Below, in pieces: positions 1-9,300 of a DNA stretch of 64,000 nt (position 1 is its first letter; the number at the start of each line of letters is the position of its first letter). The position numbers and the translations under genes were made by a program. Where the stretch lies: positions 3,084,501-3,148,500 of the forward strand of contig NZ_SGXG01000001.1 of assembly GCF_004216715.1 (NCBI RefSeq), read 5' to 3'. The notes beneath the pieces were generated by a model. That model searched no databases. It was given only the letters and a program-made list of their open reading frames with translations, and was not told the DNA's origin. Origin of the DNA: Cecembia calidifontis. GTDB lineage: Bacteria; Bacteroidota; Bacteroidia; Cytophagales; Cyclobacteriaceae.

Positions 1-2573
1 CAAGTTTGAGGAAACAGTGGTCGCAGGAGTTGTTGGAAAAGTTTCACTTAGAGTCCACTATTCTCGAAGCAAAAAGCTTCAATGAGAAATTCAAAAAAGG
101 CAAAACCAATCCTTTCGATAACAGGAAGATTGTGATCTGTTCTTTTCACTTTGCCAAAAACAAAGCGGAGTTTATTGAAATGATCAATTGGGATCTGGTG
201 GTGATTGATGAAGCCCATAGGCTCAGAAATGTGTATAGACCCAACAATAAAATAGGTAAGGCCATTAAGGATGCTATTTTTCCTGCTAAAAAGGTACTGT
301 TGACAGCTACTCCTTTGCAGAATTCATTGATGGAGCTTTATGGATTGGTCAGTATAATTGATGAAAACCTATTTGGAAGTGCGGATAGTTTTAGGTCCCA
401 GTTCAATAGATTGGATGAAAACTTTGACTACAAAGAAATCAAGGACAGGATTGCACCAGTTGTAAAACGAACACTAAGGAGGCAGGTTCAGGAGTACATC
501 AGATATACCAAAAGAATTCCGCTTACCCTGACTTTTGAACCAAGTCAAGCAGAACAGGAATTGTATGAAAGCCTGTCCGAATATCTTAGAAGGGATCTAT
601 TGGTTGCCTTACCATCCAATCAAAGGCACTTGCTTACTTTGATCATTAGAAAGCTTTTGGCTTCTTCCAGTCATGCAGTGACCGGAACCTTGAATGCATT
701 GATCAATAGATTGCAGAAAATTCTTGATGAAGAGGCGCCATCTTATTGGGACCAAGAGCTACTGGAGGATATAGATGAAATCGAGGCATGGATGGAAGAA
801 GTGGATTGGGAAGAAGTGGATGAAAATGCAGATAAACTATCGCTTGAAGAAGTACAAGCTGTTAAAAGTGAACTGGATGAGCTCAAATCCTACAGGGCAA
901 AGGCCATGGCCATTGAAAATGACTCCAAAGGTATCAAACTCCTTACCGCCCTGAAAGAAGGTTTTGATAAATTGAAGGAGCTCGGGGCCAATCAAAAAGC
1001 AATCATCTTTACGGAATCCAGGAGGACGCAGGAATATTTATTTAGCTTGCTCCAGCAAACTGACCATAAGGGGAAAGTAATCTTTTTCAACGGTTCCAAT
1101 AATGATGAGTTTTCCAAGAAGATATACCAGTCATGGCTTGCCAAGCATGAGGGTACTGATAAGATAACAGGCTCAAAAACCGCAGATAAAAGGCAGGCTC
1201 TCGTTGACTATTTTAGAGATGAGGCGGAAATAATGATAGCCACTGAAGCCGCTGCGGAAGGTATCAACCTACAATTCTGTTCTATGATCATCAATTATGA
1301 CCTGCCCTGGAACCCCCAGAGAGTAGAACAAAGAATAGGGAGGTGTCACAGATATGGTCAGAAGCATGATGTGGTAGTGGTCAACTTCCTGAATGAAAAG
1401 AATGCTGCGGATATCCGTGTATTTGAACTACTGGACCAAAAGCTTAATCTGTTCAACGGAGTTTTTGGAGCATCGGATGATGTCTTGGGAGTCTTGGAAT
1501 CGGGTGTGGATTTTGAAAAAGCTATTGCTGACATTTACCAAAACTGCCGGACAACCGATGAGATCAATAAAGCATTCGATGATCTCCAGAGCAAAATGGA
1601 GGAATCCATAAGTTCAGGAATGAAAAAAGCCCAGGAAAGGCTTCTGGAAAATTTTGATGCAGCCGTAGCGGACCGTTTAAAGATCACTTTGAAAGAATCT
1701 AAAGCTACACTCAGCAAATTTGAAAGGTGGCTTTGGTTGATTACACAGCTTTATCTGGGGAAAAAAGCTGTTTTTGATGCCAAGCATGTATCTTTTAAAC
1801 TGCTGGAAAATCCATTCAGTTTTTCTGTTAAAACAGGGAGATACACCCTGGATAAGAAAAACCAAGAAGCTTTCTATTACCGCTTGAACCATCCCCTGGC
1901 CAAAGGAATTACCAAGCATTTCAGAGACCTGGAGTTGGCAACTGCAAGTCTGAAATTTGATCTGACCAACAATAAAAGTAAAGTTTCTGTCCTTGAACCA
2001 TTGAAGGGTAAAAAGGGGTGGCTTATCCTTGAAAATGTGGAAGTGAATTCATTTGAGGTCACAGATCATCTGGTGTTTGTTGGCGTGACAGAGGATGGCT
2101 CTTTGCTTAGCCAGGAGCAGTGCCAAAGGATGATGGAGCTCTCTGCCCATATAGATGAGCAGTATAGGCTTCCTGTTTTTGACCTTAGTACTGAACGGGA
2201 AAAAATAATCGATGGATTGAAAATTGAACTGACAAACAGGGATTCAAGGTATCTTCAGTTTGAGGTCAATAAGCTGAACAAATGGGCAGAGGACAGGATT
2301 TTTATGGCGGAAAAAGAGCTTAAGGATATCAAATTGCGTATCAAGGAACTTACTAGGCAGGCAGCCCAGTCTTCGGAACCTTCTGAGCAGTTGGTCATAC
2401 AATCAAAAATCCAGGAACTGGAAAAAAAGCAAAGAGTAAAAAGGAGAGCGATTTTTGATGCTGAAGACCAGATTATTGAAAAACGTGACCAGATGATCGA
2501 TGAAATTAAAAAAAGAATGAGCCGTAATTTTCATTCTCAGCAACTTTTTAAAATCGCATGGGAGATTGTTTAA
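1..2573 (+). CDS. SNF2-type DEAH helicase, 5' end outside the window
   Basis: The frame is open from the first base (codons in phase with position 3), so the true start lies upstream. The first visible residues (S-L-R-K-Q-W) look like the segment after the Walker A domain, so motif I is missing from view. Counting the TTG at 6 as residue 1, motif II DEAH is at 68-71, motif III TATPLQN at about 100-106, and the second RecA domain carries an A-A-E-G-I-N-L motif V (about 415) and a Q-R-I-G-R-C-H-R-Y-G-Q motif VI (about 441-452), the SNF2/Swi2 signature. The C-terminal third (about 740-850) is highly charged and probably coiled coil. SNF2 ATPases of this kind translocate on duplex DNA and occur in phage-defence loci such as DISARM (DrmD) and near restriction-modification genes. 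The placement next to a methyltransferase and a Res-like enzyme suggests a defence role, which is inference. Confidence 0.9.
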   Translation, partial: SLRKQWSQELLEKFHLESTILEAKSFNEKFKKGKTNPFDNRKIVICSFHFAKNKAEFIEMINWDLVVIDEAHRLRNVYRPNNKIGKAIKDAIFPAKKVLLTATPLQNSLMELYGLVSIIDENLFGSADSFRSQFNRLDENFDYKEIKDRIAPVVKRTLRRQVQEYIRYTKRIPLTLTFEPSQAEQELYESLSEYLRRDLLVALPSNQRHLLTLIIRKLLASSSHAVTGTLNALINRLQKILDEEAPSYWDQELLEDIDEIEAWMEEVDWEEVDENADKLSLEEVQAVKSELDELKSYRAKAMAIENDSKGIKLLTALKEGFDKLKELGANQKAIIFTESRRTQEYLFSLLQQTDHKGKVIFFNGSNNDEFSKKIYQSWLAKHEGTDKITGSKTADKRQALVDYFRDEAEIMIATEAAAEGINLQFCSMIINYDLPWNPQRVEQRIGRCHRYGQKHDVVVVNFLNEKNAADIRVFELLDQKLNLFNGVFGASDDVLGVLESGVDFEKAIADIYQNCRTTDEINKAFDDLQSKMEESISSGMKKAQERLLENFDAAVADRLKITLKESKATLSKFERWLWLITQLYLGKKAVFDAKHVSFKLLENPFSFSVKTGRYTLDKKNQEAFYYRLNHPLAKGITKHFRDLELATASLKFDLTNNKSKVSVLEPLKGKKGWLILENVEVNSFEVTDHLVFVGVTEDGSLLSQEQCQRMMELSAHIDEQYRLPVFDLSTEREKIIDGLKIELTNRDSRYLQFEVNKLNKWAEDRIFMAEKELKDIKLRIKELTRQAAQSSEPSEQLVIQSKIQELEKKQRVKRRAIFDAEDQIIEKRDQMIDEIKKRMSRNFHSQQLFKIAWEIV

Positions 2574-2596
2574 AAATAAACTTATAAGTTGATTTC

Positions 2597-3151
2597 ATGA
2601 AAATTATTGATATCTTTGCAATTGTAAATGGTGCCCTGGCTTCTGTCCAATATGATGCTTACGAGACTCATGAGTTTGAAAGGGTCTTTGATTTTTTCAA
2701 TGATCCCAACGAACTATGGGAGTTCTTTGAAGCAAATCAGAGTGATCTGGAAGATGGATACTATGGCAAAATTACCATACAGGAAGCATTGAAAAGGACA
2801 AGGAAAGAAGCACAGGAACTGGAAGATAAAATACTTGAACTTGCGGAAACCGGACTTGAAAATCGGTCTGAAACACTATCAACCTTATTTGAGCCTTTAT
2901 CAGAAAATGAAATCAACTACCAAGGACTGGAAAGAGATAAAGCCTATGGACTATCAAAAAATAGTTGGATAAGGATTTATGCTATAAGAGTGGCCTTGAA
3001 TAAGTTTGTGGTCAGCGGTGGAACCATAAAACTTACCAAGAAAATGCAGGGCAGGCCGCACACGGAACAAGAGCTTGAAAAACTGGATATCACCAAAAAA
3101 TATCTCGAAGAGGCAGAAATAGATATAGACGACTTTTTTACTTCCAAATAA
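2597..3151 (+). CDS. Probable RelE/HigB-like toxin of a toxin-antitoxin-chaperone module
   Basis: A 184-residue protein with no certain family match. The first 110 residues are acidic and helical. Residues about 112-160 have a pattern seen in RelE/HigB-like toxins of Bacteroidota, an I-R-I-Y-A-I-R strand followed by a strand ending in S-G-G-T-I-K-L-T-K-K. It starts 23 bases after the helicase stop and is followed 12 bases later by an Xre-type gene and then a SecB-like gene, the order toxin-antitoxin-chaperone. I infer an mRNA-targeting toxin held in check by the next gene. The toxin call rests on context plus a weak motif. An alternative is an uncharacterised accessory protein of the helicase operon. 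Confidence 0.6.
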   Translation: MKIIDIFAIVNGALASVQYDAYETHEFERVFDFFNDPNELWEFFEANQSDLEDGYYGKITIQEALKRTRKEAQELEDKILELAETGLENRSETLSTLFEPLSENEINYQGLERDKAYGLSKNSWIRIYAIRVALNKFVVSGGTIKLTKKMQGRPHTEQELEKLDITKKYLEEAEIDIDDFFTSK

Positions 3152-3163
3152 TAACCCAAGACA

Positions 3164-3703
3164 ATGACAAACGAAAACAAAGCTCAGCAACTTTTCAGCA
3201 ATGCCAAAAAGGATGAAAGCTGGCTGAAAAAAGCCCAATGGAGGAAAGAAAACAGACATTGGTTGGACAGGTCTTTTGATATAGCCGTTGAGGTTTTGGC
3301 AGCCATCAAATCCCGGAAAATGACTCAGGTGGAATTGGCTGAGAAACTTGGCGTGAGTGCGCAGTATGTCAATAAACTCCTTAAGGGACAGGAAAACCTT
3401 ACCTTGGATACCATTGGGAAGCTGGAAAAAGTTCTTTCAATCAGTCTGATAGAAATCAAGACATCTTCAGCAATAGAAGAAACTCCTACTTTACCCGAAA
3501 AGAAAAAACAGAATCAGCCAGTTGAAAAAACCATAACATTAAAGGTGAAGCTGAAGCCTATCAAAAAGATAGAAAAGTTGGCTAATACAAGTGTCCAATC
3601 AAAAGTTCAGCCTAAATACATCAAAGCATACGAAGTGGGTACGGTGGAAAGTGATTATATGATGGTTGCAGAGGCTTTATCTGAGTATAGCTATGGAAAC
3701 TAA
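3164..3703 (+). CDS. Xre-family antitoxin with a long C-terminal tail
   Basis: A 179-residue protein with an HTH_3/Xre domain at about 42-97, containing the helix-turn-helix T-Q-V-E-L-A-E-K-L-G-V-S-A-Q-Y-V-N-K-L-L. After the DNA-binding domain runs an 80-residue Lys/Pro-rich tail ending in Y-S-Y-G-N, far longer than in simple HigA antitoxins. In known TAC systems a chaperone-addiction (ChAD) tail makes the antitoxin dependent on a SecB-like chaperone, and a SecB-like gene does follow with an 11-base overlap. It probably represses the module and neutralises the upstream toxin. The HTH is directly visible; the ChAD role is inference. Confidence 0.85.
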   Translation: MTNENKAQQLFSNAKKDESWLKKAQWRKENRHWLDRSFDIAVEVLAAIKSRKMTQVELAEKLGVSAQYVNKLLKGQENLTLDTIGKLEKVLSISLIEIKTSSAIEETPTLPEKKKQNQPVEKTITLKVKLKPIKKIEKLANTSVQSKVQPKYIKAYEVGTVESDYMMVAEALSEYSYGN

Positions 3704-4139
3704 AGTAAATTTTTTATTAAAAAGAATCTCTACGGAGCAGTTCGCTATTTTGGAGGAAAATTTTCAGCCAAAGAGGGATGTAAATTTAGAACTGGGCCTT
3801 GGATTCAGGTACAGTATTGAGGAAAGAATGATCGGTGTCTTTCTTAAAATCAAATTCTTACAGAAGAAAGCCGCTTTTCTTGTTCTTGAAGTCGGTTGTC
3901 ATTTTGAGATCGATCAAGACGCCTGGAATCGTTTCCTGAATGAGAACAAAACAGCCATTGTGGTAGAAAGAGGTTTTGCCTGCCATATAGCCATGATTAC
4001 AGTAGGTACAGCCAGGGGAGTCCTTCATGCAAAAACCGAAAATACCGAATTCAATAATTTCTTGCTGCCCACCATCAACGTGGACAGGTTGATCAAAGAA
4101 GATGTGGTTCTGGAATTTGAAGCTGCTGAAGAGAAATGA
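3693..4139 (+). CDS. SecB-like chaperone of a toxin-antitoxin-chaperone module
   Basis: A 148-residue protein read from the ATG at 3693, which overlaps the antitoxin stop by 11 bases; an upstream in-frame TTG at 3666 is less likely. The C-terminal block (about 104-135) has a conserved glycine followed by F-L-L-P-T-I-N-V-D, closely resembling the L-P-P-(I/V)-N-F-D segment near the end of SecB. Length and beta-rich composition also fit SecB. TAC-associated SecB proteins hold the antitoxin in a foldable state so that it can block the toxin, as described for the HigBA-SecB system of Mycobacterium tuberculosis. The stop overlaps the ATG of the next gene (ATGA), so the genes are co-transcribed. Assignment is by motif and position. 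Confidence 0.72.
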   Translation: METKVNFLLKRISTEQFAILEENFQPKRDVNLELGLGFRYSIEERMIGVFLKIKFLQKKAAFLVLEVGCHFEIDQDAWNRFLNENKTAIVVERGFACHIAMITVGTARGVLHAKTENTEFNNFLLPTINVDRLIKEDVVLEFEAAEEK

Positions 4140-4702
4140 CACTTGATCTTTTTGGAAATACTCAACCAAATCCGCAGGAGCGAAAGAATAAACTTGGCAA
4201 TACGGAAATCTAATACGTACAATCAGCCAGTATCCTGACGGAAGCCAAAGGTTTCATGGGGGCTTACGATTATACCCTCAATCCCTATTCGGGGTGTTCC
4301 TTTGGTTGTAATTATTGTTACGCTGCTTTTTTTGCCAGATCCACTGAAGAAAAAGACAATTGGGGCAATTGGCTAAAGGTAAAAGAAAATGCACTTCAGC
4401 TTCTGTTGAAATGGAGGAAAAAGCCTCTGATCGATAAAACCATTTACATCAGCAGTGTTACAGATCCTTATCAGCCTATTGAGAGAGAGCTTGAGCTGAC
4501 CCGAAGTATCCTTAAAGAGCTTCTTCGTTACCATAAGCCCAGATTGGTGATTCAGACAAGAAGTCAACTGGTTATCCGTGACATTGATTTGCTAAAGCAA
4601 TTTGAGGTGGTTCAGGTAAACATGACGGTCACCACAGATTCAGAAGCTGTTCGTAAAGCTTTCGAACCGATTTGTCCTTCCAACAAAGTCAGGCTACTGT
4701 AA
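4136..4702 (+). pseudogene. SPL-family radical SAM protein, broken by a nonsense codon and a 3' truncation
   Basis: An ATG at 4136 overlaps the preceding stop as ATGA and opens a frame that reads 25 codons before TAA at 4211-4213. The same frame then continues with family-typical sequence: Y-V-Q-S-A-S-I-L-T-E-A-K-G-F, then N-P-Y-S-G-C-S-F-G-C-N-Y-C-Y with the radical SAM CxxxCxxC cluster motif (codons from about 4286). Homology runs to F-E-P-I-C-P-S-N-K-V-R-L and stops at TAA 4700-4702, about half the usual length (roughly 300 residues) of spore-photoproduct-lyase-like proteins. From about 4690 the other frame is already the next helicase. The first stop is a nonsense change and the second a deletion join. 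A short product from the ATG at 4256 would lack the barrel's C-terminal half. Confidence 0.85.
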
Positions 4703-6147
4703 TAGTTGGGCCGGCAGGTTGTGGAAAAAGCATAGTCATTACCGAAAAGATAAAAAATATCGTAGAAAAGGGAGATTATTCAACTAATTTAGAAATCTTG
4801 GTGACTACCTTTAACAAGAGTCTTCTCAGGAAGCTTGCCGAGTGGATAGGGAATATTTTAAATCCTGAAAGGTATGAATTCAAATATGATGATGATGTGC
4901 CGGATCTGGTTCTTGCTTCATCTCATTTTGTTTTCTCAGGTTCTACCAAGACAAATATCCGCCTGCTTCACTTCGACTCCCTTCCCAGGAGAATAGCGGG
5001 TATCAAAGCATCCGGCAAATATGACTGGAAAAAACATGAAATTATCCTTTCTGACATCATTAAGGAAGTAAAAAACCGCAACGGGATTTATAATGACAGG
5101 CATGACAATATTCTCAACCCTGAATTTATTTTCGAAGAATATCATAGGGTGATTTATGGCCTGCAGGTGGGGATTTCAGGTAGCAAGCAGAAGTACCTCA
5201 ATGTCAAGCGTACCGGAAGAGGTAACAATCCTTCCCTCCAAAAAAACAGTGACAGGAGACTGTTGGTCTGGGAATGCCTGGAAGCCTATGCCAAGAAAAT
5301 GCATCATGAAAAAATTGAAAGCTTTATCCTGAAGAAACAGTATCTGTATGCAAGCTTAAAAAATGGACAGGTGACCAAAAAATACGATTATATACTTATA
5401 GATGAGTTCCAAGACTGTACAGAGGCGGATTTTGAAATTTTCTTCAACCTGGTCAAGAATCCCAATAACATTACCATAGCAGGAGACCTTGCACAGTCAG
5501 TTCATCTTGGAACAACTGCAAGGATTCCAAGGGATGAACGGATGAGCAGGAGACAATTCCATAGACTGGATGGAAGTTACCGATTACCTGTCAGGATCAG
5601 TGAAGCCATCAGGGAAATATCAGCATCTTTGGTTCAGAAGTTCGGTAACGATGAAGGGGCTACCCATATTACCCCATACAAAGGCTCTCCTCCGGGTGCA
5701 AGGCCCATTGTGGTGTATGGTCAAGATTATCAACAGGTAGCACCCAAAATCAAACAGATTTTTGATTACTACAAGATTTATGATTTGCATAAAATTACCA
5801 TTCTGGAAAGAGATAAAGAGCTTCAAAGGGAAATCTACGGTCTTAATATCCGCTGTGAAACAGACAGTATCCTTAAGCTCAAAGGCCTTGAAAAAGAATG
5901 TGTGGTATGGTCCACCCGCATCCCGCTCGAATTTGAAAAAGAGGTCTTTGAGTTTGCTTATACGATCATGACCAGAACCTCAAGTATCTTGATCATAGCC
6001 ATCACGGATAATACCCAATTGGTGTATAGAAAAATCCTGGGGATGCTGAACAGAGAAAGACTCATTCTTTGGGACAGTGAAACCGAAAACAAGTTCGATT
6101 CCTTCTGCGAGCTGTATGCCGTTGAGACAGTAGAAGACGAAGACTAA
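4672..6147 (+). CDS. SF1/UvrD-type helicase, probably 5'-truncated
   Basis: Walker A G-P-A-G-C-G-K-S sits only 13-20 residues after the first usable codon, a TTG at 4672 inside the radical SAM remnant; the frame opens just after TAA 4654-4656. The first internal methionine is residue 210, after the ATPase core has begun, so there is no credible ATG start. Other SF1 motifs are present: D-E-F-Q-D at about 244-248 (motif II), a motif III G-D-L-A-Q-S, then G-S-Y-R-L-P-V-R-I, K-G-L-E near 400, and a motif VI-like M-T-R-T near 430. Relatives usually carry more sequence before Walker A, and here it appears deleted together with the radical SAM 3' end. The ATPase motifs look intact, but it is unclear whether a protein is made. 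Confidence 0.8.
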   Translation: MSFQQSQATVIVGPAGCGKSIVITEKIKNIVEKGDYSTNLEILVTTFNKSLLRKLAEWIGNILNPERYEFKYDDDVPDLVLASSHFVFSGSTKTNIRLLHFDSLPRRIAGIKASGKYDWKKHEIILSDIIKEVKNRNGIYNDRHDNILNPEFIFEEYHRVIYGLQVGISGSKQKYLNVKRTGRGNNPSLQKNSDRRLLVWECLEAYAKKMHHEKIESFILKKQYLYASLKNGQVTKKYDYILIDEFQDCTEADFEIFFNLVKNPNNITIAGDLAQSVHLGTTARIPRDERMSRRQFHRLDGSYRLPVRISEAIREISASLVQKFGNDEGATHITPYKGSPPGARPIVVYGQDYQQVAPKIKQIFDYYKIYDLHKITILERDKELQREIYGLNIRCETDSILKLKGLEKECVVWSTRIPLEFEKEVFEFAYTIMTRTSSILIIAITDNTQLVYRKILGMLNRERLILWDSETENKFDSFCELYAVETVEDED

Positions 6148-6183
6148 CATGTGAAAAACCTATTGGAACTAATTAGATAAATG

Positions 6184-6208
6184 GAGGGGGATTTATCCCC
6201 CTTTTTTT
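6184..6208 (+). terminator. Rho-independent terminator after the helicase
   Basis: GGGGG and CCCCC arms flank a six-base loop and are followed by seven T residues. It lies 37 bases after the helicase stop and separates that operon from the methyltransferase gene. Confidence 0.85.
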
Positions 6209-6343
6209 ATATTTTGCCTTCTGATACCATCTAATCAATTACAGTATTTTAGATTCTATTGATTTCCATCAGCTTATTGTCAGGGATTGATTTTTAATCG
6301 GGATCCCTGGAGGAGATCAGTCAAAGAAAGACAGCATATACCT

Positions 6344-9300
6344 ATGACCGAGCAGTATAAGAAACTCAAAGAAACCTTAGCAGAAATTTTCCAACTGGAT
6401 CAGGCAGACCTAGACTTTGGGATCTACCGCATCATGAACCAAAAGCGGGACGAAATCAATGCTTTTCTGGATAAAAAATTGCTTGAAGATGTCAAAGAAG
6501 CACTTGCTCAATCAACTTCGCAAGATACATCTTCTCAAAGAGAAGAATTGGATAATCTGATAAAGACGCTTAAATCTGCAGGAATCAATCCTGATGAAAA
6601 TGACAAGGTCAACGAGCTCAAAGCACAGTACCAATCTGCCGGAAGTCCTGAGGCCCTGGTCAATGAGGTATTTTCACATCTCACCAATTTTTTCAGAAGG
6701 TATTACCATCAAGGTGACTTTATCTCCCAGCGCAGGTACAAGAAAGACGTGTATGCCATTCCTTACGAAGGAGAAGAAGTCAAGCTCTACTGGGCCAACC
6801 ATGACCAATACTACATCAAGACCGGGGAAAATTTCAAAAACTATTCTTTCAACCTTCCTGATGGACTGAAGGTGAGTTTTGTGCTCCGGGATGCCAGCAC
6901 GGATCAGAACAATAACAAAACCCAGCAGGGGAAGGAACGCCGGTTCAAACTGGTAGAAGAGGATATTTTCAGCTTCGAAAATGAGGCAGGAGAAATGCTG
7001 TCAGCATCCCAGGCTATGGAAGCGAAGCACCTGAAGATATGGTTTACCTACGAGCCCGAGGATAAGAAAGTCAAGCAGGATGATCTGCGACAGGCAGCTG
7101 CCAAGACCATCAAAGGACTGGTTCCTGCCAATTTCCGTCCGGGATTATTACAACCCAAACCAACAGAGAAAAACAAAGAGCGTACCCTGCTGGACAAGCA
7201 CTTGCAGGATTATATGGCCAAGAATACTTTTGATTATTTTATCCATAAGGATCTGGGAGGCTTCCTGAACAGGGAACTGGATTTCTATATCAAAAACGAA
7301 GTACTGGAGATCGACGATATCAACCTGGATGTACCCCAAAGCTTCGAGCGGCAGCTGCGCATCGTCAAGGCCCTGAAGACCATCGCCAGAAAGCTGATCG
7401 CACTGATGGCCCAGCTGGAGGATTTCCAGAAAAAGCTCTGGCTGAAAAAGAAGCTGGTCATACAGTCAGATTACTGCATTACCTTGGACAGAGTGCCGGA
7501 GGAGCTATATCCCGATATGCTAAAGAATCAGGCACAGATCCGGGAATGGGATAAGCTCTTTGCCATTTCCGATATCAAGAAGGAAAAGGGCGGGGATATG
7601 TTCACGGCAGATACCATTGCCTATACAGAAGTATTTGATCAAGATGGAAAGCTGCTTTCCGGTGCGGAGAGCAAAGGTTTGGAATTCCTGAAGGCCAATC
7701 CCTTTTTGGTCCTCGATACCCAGTTTTTTGGCAAGGAATGGAAATACAAGCTTTTGGCAAGTATCTCGGATATTGATGGGCAATGTGATGGCTTGATGAT
7801 CAATTCTGAGAATTTTCAGGCGTTGAGGTTTCTTGAAAACAAGAGCTCCCAGCAAATCGACGGTATTTACATTGATCCTCCATATAATACAAGTGCTTCT
7901 GAAATCTTATACAAAAATTCATATAAACACTCCTCTTGGCTTTCATTAATTGACTCAAGAATAAGTCTTTCAAAGGTATTTTTAAAAGGTCATGGTATAT
8001 TTTGTTTAACTATAGACGACGTTGAGTTTAATTTTGTTAAAACATTATTGGGACAAGCCTTTGATGAAAATAATTTCTTGGGAGTGATTTCAATTCGCAA
8101 TAATCCGTCTGGAAGATCAACTTTAAATGGTGTTTCAATTGCGCATGAATATGCGATTATATATGGTAATTCAGATAAAGCACAAATTGGCAGGTTACAA
8201 AGAAATCAAAAGCAACTTGATAGGTATAGCGAATTAGACGCAAAAGGTAATTATGAATGGGTGAATTTTAGGAAACATGGAGGAACAAGAACAGAATCAC
8301 CTAAAATGTTTTATCCTATCTTATTAGAAGAAGATTCTTTTAGAATACCAAAAATCGAATGGAAAGAAAAAGGGAATTTTTGGGAAATTATTGAAAGCTT
8401 AACTGAGGATCAAAAAACAAGAATTTTATATCCCATAGATGATAATGGCCAAGAGAGAAGATGGAAGTGGAGTCTTGAAAGATTTATTGCAAATCCTGAT
8501 GAGTTTTCAATAAGAAATGATAGAAATGGTCGTAAAGCAATTTACTTGAAGGCCAGAATAAATGATCAAGGCATTCTACCTTTAACTTGGTGGGAAGATA
8601 AAAAATATTCAGCCACAGCTTATGGTACAAACCTATTGAAGAATATTTTTGGAGAGCTAAATAGCTTTTCATATCCAAAATCAATTCATGCCGTTGAAGA
8701 TTCGATTAGAGTCTTAAGTAATGGCAATGATGGGAAGTTTTTAGATTATTTTTCTGGTTCTGGAACTACTGGTCATGCAGTAATTAATTTGAATAGAGAA
8801 GATGGTGGTTCTCGTAAATACATCCTCGTGGAAATGGGTGAATACTTTAATACCGTTACCAAACCCAGAATACAAAAAGTCATCTATTCGGAAGATTGGA
8901 AAGATGGGAAGCCTGTCAGCAGAAAGGGCAGTTCGCATTGTTTCAAATACCTCCGCTTGGAAAGTTACGAAGACACGCTGAACAACCTGGAGCTGAAGCG
9001 CAGCTCGGGACAGCAGAGCCTTTTGGGCAGTTCGCATTTTGGGGAGGAGTACCTCTTGCACTATATGCTGGAGACAGAGTCCCGTGAAAGTTTGCTGAAC
9101 CTGGAGCAGTTCAAGCGACCCTTTGGCTATACCCTCAAAGTAACCGAGAACAACGAGCTGAAGGAACAGGAAGTGGATCTGGTGGAGACCTTCAATTACC
9201 TGATCGGTCTCGTGGTACAGAGCATGGAGATCATCCGTGACTGTGTGGTCGTACAGGGGCATAACCTGGCAGGGGAGAAAATCCTTGTGATCTGGAGAGA

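Noticed and set aside
8741..9262. A 173-codon - strand frame
   Set aside because: It is the complement of the methyltransferase 3' part, which carries motif I.
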